DNA from: Novosphingobium sp. Chol11
Lineage (GTDB): Bacteria > Pseudomonadota > Alphaproteobacteria > Sphingomonadales > Sphingomonadaceae
Direction of reading: 5' to 3'
NCBI GenBank assembly: GCA_945906105.1
Contig: CAMDQO010000001.1
Span: 1-64,000 of the forward strand
Length of the DNA: 64,000 bases
Shown piece after piece: positions 44,245 through 53,056 of the stretch; position 1 is the first letter of the stretch; every line of letters starts with the position of its first letter. The notes below the pieces were generated by a model that made no database searches, had not been told where the DNA came from, and worked only from the letters and a program-made list of their open reading frames with translations. The translations under genes and the position numbers were made by a program.

Positions 44245-44277
44245 GGCCCGGAAGTTGCGCTGCGCAACTTCCGGGCC
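44245..44277 (-). terminator. Strong intrinsic terminator for the glycine-zipper gene
   Basis: GGCCCGGAAGTTGCGC at 44245-44260 pairs with GCGCAACTTCCGGGCC at 44262-44277. On the minus strand it is followed by a run of T (AAAAAA on the plus strand before 44245), so it ends the minus-strand gene; the same hairpin could also stabilise the parB transcript end. Confidence 0.85.
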
Positions 44278-44313
44278 AATAATTATTGCAGGAAATTTAT
44301 TTAATTCAAAGAG

Positions 44314-44997
44314 TTAATTCATTGGAACCCGCTTGCCGGGGGCCATGCGCACGCGCTTGTCAGGAACGATGCGAACGCGCTTATACTGCGGGGCAGGGGC
44401 GTAACGCACTTCGCGAACCTTGCGATAGACGGTGTGGTAGGAGGTGACATATTCGACCGTCTCGTGCTCATGGCAGTTCTGCTGCTGGGCAGGCACAGAT
44501 ATCATCATCACCGGAACCATCATCATCGGCATGGCATAACCATAGGCCTGATGGCCATAGCCGCCGCCGTATCCAGCCTGGCCGTATCCACCCTGGCTAT
44601 AACCATTCAGCATCTGCTCGCAGCGATCCGCCACACGGCTGCGGTCTTCGGCCTTGTCGATCACCGCGCCAGCAACTGCACCAACGGCCGCTCCGGCAAC
44701 GGTACCAACCGTGCGATTACCGTGACCGGCGATCTGGCGGCCTAGCAGTCCGCCAGCAACTCCGCAGATAAGCGCGCCGCCGACACCGTTGTCGCCCTGA
44801 CGTTGACGGCAATCGGCGAGCCAGCGGTCGCGCTGCTGCGCATAGTCGCCGTTCTGAGCGGGGTAGCCTTGGGCGGGATTCGCCGGTGCATAGCCAGTAG
44901 GCGGCATCGATGGGCGATGATCATGCGCGAAGGCAGTCGAAATGACCGCAAAGGTCGCGGTAATGGCAGCAAGGCTGGAAATAGCGCGAATGCGCAT
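44314..44997 (-). CDS. Exported glycine-zipper protein
   Basis: The 227-residue protein has a signal peptide (MRIRAISSLAAITATFAVIS to AFA). The central part is a glycine-zipper pair, GVAGGLLGRQIAG and GTVAGAAVGAVAGAVIDKA, typical of outer-membrane-associated stress or surface proteins. The Gly/Tyr/Met-rich tail ends in repeats of VRIVPDKRVRMAPGKRV type. ATG 44997 follows GAGGGGG. Probably inserted or attached to the outer membrane; exact function unknown. Confidence 0.83.
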   Translation of the reverse strand: MRIRAISSLAAITATFAVISTAFAHDHRPSMPPTGYAPANPAQGYPAQNGDYAQQRDRWLADCRQRQGDNGVGGALICGVAGGLLGRQIAGHGNRTVGTVAGAAVGAVAGAVIDKAEDRSRVADRCEQMLNGYSQGGYGQAGYGGGYGHQAYGYAMPMMMVPVMMISVPAQQQNCHEHETVEYVTSYHTVYRKVREVRYAPAPQYKRVRIVPDKRVRMAPGKRVPMN

Positions 44998-45137
44998 GGG
45001 CTGAACCCCCTCAAGCCATAGGGCAGAACGCCGAGTCCCACCTGTTAACCTGGAATTTAGCATCGTATCCCGCAGAAAACCAAGCGGACACTGCGACGAC
45101 TTGCAGCGCTGTCCCGAAATGGTTCAGTTGTGCGGGG

Positions 45138-45632
45138 TCAGATTACCGGAGCGATTGCCAAGGAGATGATCGCGGCAAGCGCAGTGATTCCTTCAGCATC
45201 AGCCGCATCGAAACGCGCTGGGTGCGGGCTGTCGAGGTCTATCACCGCGATGACCTGACCATCACGTAACACCGGCACAACCAATTCCGAGCGGCTTGCG
45301 GCGTCGCAGGCGATATGGCCGGGAAAGGCGTGAACATCGGCGACTAGCTGCAGATTGCCGCTTGCCAGCGCCGCGCCGCAAACGCCCTGTCCGCTGGCAA
45401 TGCGGATGCAGGCAGGCTTGCCGATGAAGGGGCCGAGCACCAGTTCACCACCAACATTGCGATAGAATCCGGCCCAGTTGAGGTCTGGCAGATATTGCCA
45501 GATCAGGGCGGCCACATTGGCCATATTGGCCACGCCATCGCTCTCACCGGCGGTCAGAGCCTGTGCTGCAATGACTAGTTCGCGGTAAAGTTCGGCCTTG
45601 GGAGCGGTGGTGTCGGGAGTAAAATCATACAT
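45138..45632 (-). CDS. msrC: Free methionine-R-sulfoxide reductase (GAF domain)
   Basis: The 164-residue GAF protein has the three conserved cysteines of fRMsr in PACIRIASGQGVCGAAL and HIACDAASRSELV, and the start LYRELVIAAQALTAGE. It reduces free methionine-R-sulfoxide using a disulfide relay. Confidence 0.9.
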   Translation of the reverse strand: MYDFTPDTTAPKAELYRELVIAAQALTAGESDGVANMANVAALIWQYLPDLNWAGFYRNVGGELVLGPFIGKPACIRIASGQGVCGAALASGNLQLVADVHAFPGHIACDAASRSELVVPVLRDGQVIAVIDLDSPHPARFDAADAEGITALAAIISLAIAPVI

Positions 45633-45692
45633 TCCCCTGTCCTAGCGCGCCAAACGGTTGTCGCAAGGCCCGGCATTGCCTATCCTTGGTCG

Positions 45693-47156
45693 ATGCGGAT
45701 CATCAGAAAACTTCTCGTCTCCCTTGGGGTCATCATTCTTGTGCTGATTGCACTGGGCCTGTGGTTTGCCCGCGGCAACCCCACCGACAGGCCGATCTCG
45801 TCCACCGAGGGCAAGGATGTGGCGCTGGTCAAGCCCAAGGCGGAGACAATTCCGACGATTGGCATAGCCAGCACTGTCGGCTGGGCCGCTGGCGAAGCAC
45901 CCAAACCCGCGCCGGGATTGGCGGTAAACCGCTTCGCCGAGGACCTCAGCCATCCGCGCACCATGCTGACTTTGGCCAATGGCGATGTGCTGGTTGCCGA
46001 GACTGATCATCCGCCCTCAACTGGTAACAGCGGCGGCGGGGTGATGGGGGCGATCCAGCGCTTTTTCTGGCGGCGGGCAGGGGCCGGTACAGCTTCACCC
46101 AATTCCATCGTGCTGCTGCGCGACGGGGATAGCGATGGCAGCGCCGAACAGCGCTTTACCCTGCGAAAGGATGGCCTTGATTCGCCTTCCGGCATGGCTT
46201 TTGGTGCCGGCAAGCTTTACGTTGCCAACCATAATGCCGTGCTCGCCTTTGCTTACAAGCCGGGCGATACTGCGCTGACCGGCGCCGGGGAAAAGATCGC
46301 CGACCTGCCCGCCAGCGGCAATCACTGGATGCGCAATCTGCTGCTCAGTGAAGACGGCAAGATGCTTTACGTGGCGATCGGATCTGCGTCCAATATCGGC
46401 GAAAACGACATGGAGCTCGAAAAGGGCCGCGCCGCAATTTATGAAATCACCCTCGCCACTGGACGTATGCGGCAATTTGCCGGTGGCTTGCGCAATCCCA
46501 ATGGCATGGATTGGAACCCTGCCACCGGCGAATTGTGGACCGTGGTCAACGAGCGCGATATGCTCGGTGGCGATCTTGTCCCCGATTACCTCAGCAATGT
46601 GCCAATCGGCGTGAACTATGGCTGGCCCTGGTATTACTGGAAAGACAAGCTGGACGAGCGGGTCGAGGCACCGATGCCCGAATTCCTCGGCGAATATGTC
46701 CGCAAACCTGAATTTGCGCTTGGCGCGCATACCGCTGCGCTGGGGCTGCGGTTTGCGCCCAAGGGCAACCTACTGGGTGAGCAATTCGCCAGCGGTGCCA
46801 TAATCGCCCGCCATGGCTCGTGGAACCGCAAACCGGCCTCGGGCTATGATGTTGTTTTCGTGAAATTCGATGCCAATGGCAATCCGCTGGGAATGCCGGT
46901 CCCCTTGCTCACCGGCTTCCTGACCGACAAAGGCACTACCCACGGCCGCCCGGTGTGGATCACCTTTGATCGCGGTGGGGCCTTGCTGGTGAGTGATGAC
47001 ACCGCCGGTATCATCTGGCGGGTAATCGCACCGGGCGCGGCCCCTTCAGCCGGAACCAAGGCGGTGCAGACCGGAATTATTCCGCCGCAGCGTTCGATTG
47101 ATGGTGCCCTCGATGCGCAGTTCAGGCGTCAGGCAGCGGAACTGCGGGGGGATTAG
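45693..47156 (+). CDS. PQQ-dependent sugar dehydrogenase-like protein
   Basis: The 487-residue protein has an N-terminal membrane anchor (KLLVSLGVIILVLIALGLWF) and a six-bladed GSDH/sorbosone-dehydrogenase propeller. Segments are ANGDVLVAETDHPP, GNHWMRNLLLSEDGKMLYVA, RNPNGMDWNPATGELW and SWNRKPASGYDVVFVKFD. It is probably anchored facing the periplasm and oxidises a sugar or alcohol; the cofactor (PQQ) is inferred from family membership and PQQ genes are not in view. Confidence 0.88.
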   Translation: MRIIRKLLVSLGVIILVLIALGLWFARGNPTDRPISSTEGKDVALVKPKAETIPTIGIASTVGWAAGEAPKPAPGLAVNRFAEDLSHPRTMLTLANGDVLVAETDHPPSTGNSGGGVMGAIQRFFWRRAGAGTASPNSIVLLRDGDSDGSAEQRFTLRKDGLDSPSGMAFGAGKLYVANHNAVLAFAYKPGDTALTGAGEKIADLPASGNHWMRNLLLSEDGKMLYVAIGSASNIGENDMELEKGRAAIYEITLATGRMRQFAGGLRNPNGMDWNPATGELWTVVNERDMLGGDLVPDYLSNVPIGVNYGWPWYYWKDKLDERVEAPMPEFLGEYVRKPEFALGAHTAALGLRFAPKGNLLGEQFASGAIIARHGSWNRKPASGYDVVFVKFDANGNPLGMPVPLLTGFLTDKGTTHGRPVWITFDRGGALLVSDDTAGIIWRVIAPGAAPSAGTKAVQTGIIPPQRSIDGALDAQFRRQAAELRGD

Positions 47157-47165
47157 CCGAATTCG

Positions 47166-47996
47166 CTAAAGCACCCGCCCGGCGCGTCCGGCCAATTCGG
47201 TGATATAGTGCCAGGCGACCCGCCCAGATCGCGCCCCGCGCCGTCGCGACCATTCGAGCGCATCGCCCGATTCAAAGGTCAGGTCATATTCAGCGGCGTA
47301 ACCGGCAATAATCGCCAGATAGTCATCCTGATCGCAGGCGTGGAAGCCGATTGACAGGCCGAAACGGTCAGCCAGAGCCAGTTGATCATCCACCACGTCG
47401 CGCCGATTGATCGGATCGTCCTGCTCGCTCATGTGGCGGGCGACGATGGCGCGGCGATTGGCGGTGACAGCAAGGCGGACATTGCCGGGGCGTGCTTCAA
47501 CGCCGCCTTCCAGCCATGATCGCAGCTGGCGCGGGCCGGTGCTGTCACCATCCTCGAAGCCCAGATCGTCGATATAAACAAGGAAACGCCGCTGCGCGGC
47601 ACCCAGTTCCGCGAAAAGTGCGGTCAGACCGGAAAGCGCCTCCGGGGCGACCTGCACCAGGGCGATGGCGCTGCCATGGGCGAGCTGCGCCGCGACGACA
47701 GCCGAGCGCAGCAAAGCTGACTTACCCATGCCGCGCGATCCCCAGAGCAGCATATCATGTGCGGCGTGACCCTCGGCATGGCGGGCGACATTGCTGACCA
47801 CCACCTCTTTCTGCTGATCAATTCCGCGCAGCAGGACGAGGCGCGGGGCAATCAGGCTGGGCACGGCGCGCGCTTCGTGTCCATCCCACAGGTAGGCGGG
47901 GTGAGCGAGCCAATCAGCGCTGTGGCGCGCTGAAGGGGCTAGGCGATCAAGCGCCTTGGCAATGCGCTCCAGCAGGGCTGCCGTCTTGTCGGTCAT
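47166..47996 (-). CDS. DUF815-family AAA ATPase
   Basis: The 276-residue protein has Walker A LLWGSRGMGKSALLRS, Walker B FLVYIDDLGFEDGD and the family segment RLAVTANRRAIVARHM followed by DVVDDQLALADRFGL. The function of DUF815 ATPases is unresolved. Its ATG overlaps the acyl-CoA dehydrogenase stop by 4 nt. Confidence 0.9.
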   Translation of the reverse strand: MTDKTAALLERIAKALDRLAPSARHSADWLAHPAYLWDGHEARAVPSLIAPRLVLLRGIDQQKEVVVSNVARHAEGHAAHDMLLWGSRGMGKSALLRSAVVAAQLAHGSAIALVQVAPEALSGLTALFAELGAAQRRFLVYIDDLGFEDGDSTGPRQLRSWLEGGVEARPGNVRLAVTANRRAIVARHMSEQDDPINRRDVVDDQLALADRFGLSIGFHACDQDDYLAIIAGYAAEYDLTFESGDALEWSRRRGARSGRVAWHYITELAGRAGRVL

Positions 47997-49741
47997 GTAG
48001 TCAGCGCTTCGGCATCGAGCGCATAGAGCAGCGCGGCCCCTGCGGTGGCAGAAGCTTTCAGCCCCATGGCCTCGGGCACCTGATGTTCAAGAAAATAGCG
48101 CGCGATCACCGGCTTGGTCTGCGCAATGGCCCCCCCGGCAGTGGCGGCGGCGCGCGATTGACGCAGTAATTGCCAGCCCGCAACCGCAACCCCGCACATG
48201 GTAAGAAACGGCACGCTTCCGGCCAACCGGTCGTCGAGCGAGGCATCCCGCACCATCCATAGGCCTATGGCAGCGCAAGCATTGGCGAGGGCGGCTAGCG
48301 TGGGAGCATCAGCTGAATCGCGGGCAATCTCGTTCATCAGTGCGGCCAGCACCCCGCCATTTTCCATCCCCAGTTTGCGGGTGACGAGATCGGCGGCCTG
48401 AATGCCGTTGGTGCCTTCATAGATCGGCGCAATGCGGGCGTTGCGGTAATGCTGGGCGGCACCGGTTTCCTCGATGAAGCCCATGCCGCCATGGATCTGC
48501 ACACCGAGACTGGTGACTTCGCAGCCGATATCGGTGTTCCACGCCTTGGTTAGCGGCACCAGCAGATCGGCGCGCGCAGCCGCCGCTTCGTCACCCAGCG
48601 TGGCGCGATCAACCAGCCCGCAGTTGTAATAGAGCAGCGCCCGTGCGCCTTCGGTCAGCGCACGCATCCGCAGCAGCATCCGCCGGACATCGGGGTGCTC
48701 GATGATGGCCACGGGGTTTTTGTCAGGCGAACCGGCGCGGGCGGACTGAATACGATCACGGGCATAGCTGCGAGCCTGTTGCAGCGCCGCTTCCGCCACC
48801 ATTACGCCCTGCGCACCGACATTGATCCGCGCCGAATTCATCATGGTGAACATACATTTCAGGCCTTCGTTCTCGGCCCCGATCAGTTCGCCAATGCATT
48901 CGTCCTGATCGCCATAGCTCATCACACAGGTGGGAGAGGCGTGGATACCCAGCTTGTGTTCAAGGCTGACCGCCCTGCAATCGTTCTGCACACCCAGAGT
49001 GCCATCAGCCAGCACATGAAAGCGCGGAACGATGAACAGCGAGATGCCGCGCGATCCGGCCGGTGCTCCGGGGGTGCGCGCCAGTACCAGGTGGACGATG
49101 TTGTCCGCCAATTCATGCTCACCCCAGGTGATGAAAATCTTGGTGCCCTTGATGCGGTATTTCCCCGTGTGCGCGCCCCCAAAATCATCGGCGGTGATCG
49201 GTGTGGCCGTGCTGCGCAGTGCGCCAACATCGCTGCCCGCCTGCGGCTCGGTCAGGTTCATTGTCCCGGTCCATGCGCCGCTGACCAGCTTTTCGAGGTA
49301 CATCGCCTTCTGCGCTGCGGTGCCGTGCTGTTCGATCGCCTCGATGGCACCGACGGTCAACAGCGGCAGCAGTGAAAAGCCCATGTTCGCCGTGCCAAGG
49401 TTTTCCAGCACGCATACGGCCAGACTGAACGGGAGGCCTTGCCCGCCAAATTCTTCCGGGCCAGAAACCGCGTTCCAGCCCTGCGCGGCATAGGCCTGAT
49501 AAGCCTCGGCATAGCCGGCGGGCAATTGCACAACGCCATCGATCAGGCGTGCCCCCTCGGTGTCACCAATGCGGTTCAGCGGCGCGAATTCACCGGCGGA
49601 AAATTGCCCGATACCATCAACGATGGCCTCCACCATATCGGCACTGGCGGCAGAAAAGCGCGGGCTGAGCGCCAGTTCCTCGATCCCGGCGCATACCTTC
49701 AGCGCGAAAACCTGTTCGGCGGTGGGGGGCGTAAAGGTCAT
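47993..49741 (-). CDS. Acyl-CoA dehydrogenase, large (~580-residue) family
   Basis: The 582-residue enzyme has an N-terminal extension before the ACAD core. It carries LTEPQAGSDVGALRSTATPI, the FAD loop TWGEHELADNIVHLVLART and the catalytic Glu in YEGTNGIQAADLV. The C-terminal domain is of the DmdC/FadE5-like group. Substrate is unknown; fatty acid or side-chain beta-oxidation is likely. Confidence 0.9.
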   Translation of the reverse strand: MTFTPPTAEQVFALKVCAGIEELALSPRFSAASADMVEAIVDGIGQFSAGEFAPLNRIGDTEGARLIDGVVQLPAGYAEAYQAYAAQGWNAVSGPEEFGGQGLPFSLAVCVLENLGTANMGFSLLPLLTVGAIEAIEQHGTAAQKAMYLEKLVSGAWTGTMNLTEPQAGSDVGALRSTATPITADDFGGAHTGKYRIKGTKIFITWGEHELADNIVHLVLARTPGAPAGSRGISLFIVPRFHVLADGTLGVQNDCRAVSLEHKLGIHASPTCVMSYGDQDECIGELIGAENEGLKCMFTMMNSARINVGAQGVMVAEAALQQARSYARDRIQSARAGSPDKNPVAIIEHPDVRRMLLRMRALTEGARALLYYNCGLVDRATLGDEAAAARADLLVPLTKAWNTDIGCEVTSLGVQIHGGMGFIEETGAAQHYRNARIAPIYEGTNGIQAADLVTRKLGMENGGVLAALMNEIARDSADAPTLAALANACAAIGLWMVRDASLDDRLAGSVPFLTMCGVAVAGWQLLRQSRAAATAGGAIAQTKPVIARYFLEHQVPEAMGLKASATAGAALLYALDAEALTT

Positions 49742-49794
49742 GGCCTGATGTTCTTTTCCTTGGCGTGGGCGCTGTCTGCCTATAGCGCGCTGGC

Positions 49795-50742
49795 ATGAGC
49801 GACAAGAGCATCTCGAACATTCGCAAGGTTGACGCTACGGCTCTGCAAGAAGCCGTGGCACTGCTCTGCGCTGGCGAGCTTGTCGCGCTGCCAACCGAGA
49901 CGGTTTACGGCCTTGCGGCAAGGGCAGACAGCGAATCGGCGGTAGCCAAAATCTATCGTGCCAAGGGCCGCCCAGATTTCAATCCGCTGATCGTCCATGT
50001 GCCTTCGCTTGAAGCCGCAGAGCAAATAGCCGCGTTCGATGACCGCGCGCGGGCTCTGGCAGCTTCTTTCTGGCCGGGCGCGCTGACTCTGGTGTTGCCG
50101 CTGAAAGCTGATGCTGCGATTGCCCCGGCGGTGACGGCGGGCCTGCCGACGATTGCTCTGCGCTGTCCGGCGCATCCGGTGATGCGCGCGGTACTGGCTA
50201 AGACCGGCTTGCCGCTTGCTGCGCCCTCAGCCAATCGCAGCGGCGGCGTCAGCCCCAGCACGGCGGATCATGTCGCGGCTAGCCTTGGCGTTGATGTGAA
50301 GCTCATTCTGGATGGCGGCGCGGCGCAGCAGGGGATCGAATCGACTATCGTTATTTTTCGGGACACCGGCTGGTCTTTGCTTCGTCCCGGTCCGATAACA
50401 GCCAGCCAAATTGCTGAAATTATTGGTGAAGAGAATGACGTCACGGCGTCACTTAGCGGAATCGAAGCCCCCGGCCAGCTTGCCAGCCATTATGCTCCAG
50501 GCAAACCGGTGCGGCTGGATGCCCTGACGGCAGAGGCGGATGAATTTCACATCGGCTTTGGGGCGGTTGCCGGTGAGGTAACGCTTACGGCCAGCGGCGA
50601 TCTCGCTGAAGCGGCGGCGCGGCTTTACACCTGCCTGCATCTTGCCGCCGGAGCTGCCCAGCCACGCATCGCCATAGCCCCGGTCCCGCATGAGGGCATT
50701 GGCGCTGCGATCAATGATCGGCTGAGCCGCGCGGCGACCTGA
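49795..50742 (+). CDS. tsaC: L-threonylcarbamoyladenylate synthase (Sua5 type)
   Basis: The 315-residue protein has the YrdC domain (LPTETVYGLAARADSESAVA, KGRPDFNPLIVH, LRCPAHPVMRAVL) and the C-terminal Sua5 domain with APGQLASHYAPGKPVRL. It makes threonylcarbamoyl-AMP for the t6A modification of ANN-decoding tRNAs. It is divergent from the dehydrogenase with 53 bp between. Confidence 0.94.
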   Translation: MSDKSISNIRKVDATALQEAVALLCAGELVALPTETVYGLAARADSESAVAKIYRAKGRPDFNPLIVHVPSLEAAEQIAAFDDRARALAASFWPGALTLVLPLKADAAIAPAVTAGLPTIALRCPAHPVMRAVLAKTGLPLAAPSANRSGGVSPSTADHVAASLGVDVKLILDGGAAQQGIESTIVIFRDTGWSLLRPGPITASQIAEIIGEENDVTASLSGIEAPGQLASHYAPGKPVRLDALTAEADEFHIGFGAVAGEVTLTASGDLAEAAARLYTCLHLAAGAAQPRIAIAPVPHEGIGAAINDRLSRAAT

Positions 50743-50748
50743 CGGAAT

Positions 50749-51510
50749 TTATTCGTCAGCTTTTGCTTTCTGGGGTTCGCCGCTTTCGCAGACCAGCTTG
50801 CCCGATCCCATGGCCGTGACCTTGCAGGTCGCACGGCCTGTTACCGTTACCTTGCCCGATCCCATGATCGTTGCCGAAACATCGCCATCAGAGGCGAAGC
50901 TGGCGTTGCCCGAGCCGAGGATCGTCACTTTGGCATGATCGGTGCGCAGCGCGGTAAGGTCGGCGCTGCCGGACCCCGGAATCGTCAGATCCAGGTCTTT
51001 CACGGTGCCGCTGCCGCGCATCGCACCCGATCCGACCAGGCTGAGCTTGAACGAATCGCCCGAGATGACACCGGCATTGACATCACCCGATCCTGCGACC
51101 GTAACCTTGGCATTGTTTGCCAGTTTGGCTGCGTTGATCGAGCCTGAACCGGCAAGCGTCAGGTCTTGCGGTGCCGGCATGGTGACATTGACCGTCACCG
51201 CACTGCCATCTTTCCAGCCCTTGAGTCGCAAAATGCCTAATGTCCCGTCCTTGAGCGTGAAGCGCAGCTGCTCTGCCCCCGCCGGATCGCCGTCGACCGT
51301 GATCGCCAGCTTGTCACCCTCGCTCAATTTCACATGATCTGGGCCTGCCAGCACCAGCTTGTTGGGCGCCGCACCAGACATATCGAGTTCGGAAAGCTTC
51401 TCGCCCTCGTCACCGTTGATCGTCACATGACCGTCGCAGCCAGAGAGCGCGGCGGCGAAGAGGATGGCGGCAATGGGAGGTATCCCTTTGCAGATTTTAC
51501 GGATTTTCAC
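50749..51510 (-). CDS. Head-GIN (DUF2807) lipoprotein with GSG repeats
   Basis: The 253-residue protein has a lipoprotein signal (IAAILFAAALSGC, Cys near residue 25). About seven GSG-centred repeats follow at roughly 17-22-residue spacing (LAGSGSINA, VAGSGDVNA, LVGSGAMRG, IPGSGSADL, ILGSGNASF, IMGSGKVTV, AMGSGKLVC). This is the pattern of a right-handed beta-helix. It is probably periplasmic and membrane-anchored; function unknown. Confidence 0.88.
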   Translation of the reverse strand: MKIRKICKGIPPIAAILFAAALSGCDGHVTINGDEGEKLSELDMSGAAPNKLVLAGPDHVKLSEGDKLAITVDGDPAGAEQLRFTLKDGTLGILRLKGWKDGSAVTVNVTMPAPQDLTLAGSGSINAAKLANNAKVTVAGSGDVNAGVISGDSFKLSLVGSGAMRGSGTVKDLDLTIPGSGSADLTALRTDHAKVTILGSGNASFASDGDVSATIMGSGKVTVTGRATCKVTAMGSGKLVCESGEPQKAKADE

Positions 51511-51645
51511 GAGGCTGACACCTTTCTGCTATGTGTATTGATGAACTAATACACTAACACAGGATGTCTGACAAGCTCCAAACGAAAGGGCCGCGTCCTT
51601 GCGGATGCGGCCCCTCGGCGGACTTTCAGCAATGATACTAGCGGA

Positions 51646-52200
51646 TCAGACCGCAGCAACCACCGCAGCGGCTGCAGCCGCAGCCTCGTAATACTTCGGC
51701 GCGTGCTCATTAAGGATCGCCAGGATCTTCTTGAGCGCGGCAGGTTCATCCGTCTTTTCCATAGCCGCCAGTTCGCGGGCAAGGCGCGATGATGCGGCCT
51801 CGAAGATCTGGCGTTCGGAATAGGACTGTTCGGGTTGATCGTCAGCGCGGAACAGATCGCGGGTGACTTCGGCAATCGATACCAGATCGCCCGAATTGAT
51901 CTTGGCTTCATATTCCTGGGCGCGGCGCGACCACATGGTGCGCTTTACCTTTGGCTTGCCGGTCAGCGTATCAAGCGCTTCACGCAAAGTCTTGTCAGAC
52001 GACAGCTTGCGCATGCCGATCGCTTCAACCTTGTTCATCGGAACACGCAGTGTCATCCGCTCTTTTTCGAAGCGAAGCACATAGAGTTCCAGCGTCATAC
52101 CGGCGATTTCCTGCTCCTGCAGTTCAATAACCCTTCCGACACCGTGCTTGGGGTAAACGACGTAATCACCAACATCAAAGGCGTTTGCCTTGGCCGACAT
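51646..52200 (-). CDS. carD: CarD-family transcriptional regulator
   Basis: The 184-residue protein has the CarD/TRCF-like RNA-polymerase-interacting domain (FDVGDYVVYPKHGVGRVIEL, YVLRFEKERMTLRVPMNKVE) and the C-terminal DNA-binding helices (REALDTLTGKPKVKRTMWSR). CarD binds RNA polymerase beta and stabilises open complexes at many promoters. It ends in a run of Ala/Val. ATG 52200 follows AAAGGA; two 17-bp direct repeats lie 56-93 nt upstream. Confidence 0.93.
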   Translation of the reverse strand: MSAKANAFDVGDYVVYPKHGVGRVIELQEQEIAGMTLELYVLRFEKERMTLRVPMNKVEAIGMRKLSSDKTLREALDTLTGKPKVKRTMWSRRAQEYEAKINSGDLVSIAEVTRDLFRADDQPEQSYSERQIFEAASSRLARELAAMEKTDEPAALKKILAILNEHAPKYYEAAAAAAAVVAAV

Positions 52201-52255
52201 GTAGCGTCCTTTCGCCTGGAAGACGGATGCTGCGAGCATGGGACTGGTGATCGCT

Positions 52256-52293
52256 GTATAGATCGCCAATGGCATCGTATAGATCACCAATGG
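52256..52293 (-). repeat. Two 17-bp direct repeats, 21-bp period, upstream of carD
   Basis: GTATAGATCGCCAATGG at 52256-52272 and GTATAGATCACCAATGG at 52277-52293 differ at one base. The 21-bp period equals two helical turns, so proteins on both would face the same side. The position relative to carD suits an operator. Confidence 0.7.
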
Positions 52294-52534
52294 TGATGCG
52301 GTCGAATGGCCCCATCAACCCAATGCTGCAATCCTGCCTTTCAAGATTCAACTTTGCCGCGAGGCGGATGCCCCGGCAGTCGCAGCATTATATAGCACGA
52401 CTGTAACAAAATTACCAGAGGCGTGAGTCGCAATGGCGAACGGCCAGCAGCCAAGCCACTGCCGACTCGATGAAAACTCTACAAACACAGGGGTTTATCG
52501 GGCGTTAACCCCCCTCTTTACCATGCCGGTAAGA
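52294..52534. other. Intergenic region between carD and fdxA
   Basis: No convincing gene is seen here. The stretch near 52390-52410 is AT-rich (TATATAGCAC, TAACAAAATT) and could be promoter sequence. GGGGTT at 52490-52495 and AACCCC at 52507-52512 form a weak hairpin downstream of fdxA on the minus strand, without a clear T-run. Confidence 0.4.
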
Positions 52535-52873
52535 TCAATCACCTTCGCCGGGTTCAGCAGAGAAATATTTCTCAAACTTGCCTTCCTCGCCCTTGTGCTC
52601 ATCAGCATCCTCAGGCGAGTCCTTCTTGGTGGTGAGATTGGGCCATTCGGCTGAAAATTTGGTGTTAAGCTCAAGCCACTGTTCCAGACCGCTTTCCGTA
52701 TCGGGCAGGATCGCTTCGGCCGGGCATTCAGGCTCGCACACACCGCAATCGATGCATTCGCTGGGATTGATCACCAGCATGTTCTCACCCTCATAGAAGC
52801 AGTCGACGGGGCAGACCTCGACGCAGTCCATGTACTTGCACTTGATGCAGGCGTCGGTAACGACATAGGTCAT
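52535..52873 (-). CDS. fdxA: 7Fe ferredoxin FdxA
   Basis: The 112-residue ferredoxin has the [3Fe-4S]/[4Fe-4S] cysteine pattern in [19 protein letters not shown] and [18 protein letters not shown]. The acidic C-terminal extension is typical of alphaproteobacterial FdxA. Placement between carD and the helicase is conserved in the class. Electron partners are not indicated. Confidence 0.95.
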   Translation of the reverse strand: MTYVVTDACIKCKYMDCVEVCPVDCFYEGENMLVINPSECIDCGVCEPECPAEAILPDTESGLEQWLELNTKFSAEWPNLTTKKDSPEDADEHKGEEGKFEKYFSAEPGEGD

Positions 52874-53056
52874 GTTGGCAAATCCCCTTCGATGGTTGAC
52901 ACTTGGCTATCATGCCAATCCTAGAATGCAGCTATGAGATTTGGGGTCTGCTCGTCAAGCACCCGATATCAGCTTTACGGCGCAGCGCACGAAGCACGGC
53001 GATTCGGCAGTGCTAAATAAGCGATGGCCTAAATCAGCGATGTTCTGCGCCGCTAC

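Noticed and set aside
52433-52654. 73-codon plus-strand frame next to fdxA
   Set aside because: Half of it is antisense to fdxA and the rest has no family resemblance or ribosome binding site.
52874-53056. Possible S4-domain gene between fdxA and the helicase
   Set aside because: I recall a small S4-domain gene at this place in some relatives, but the 183-bp gap holds no frame with an S4 pattern and only short peptides.
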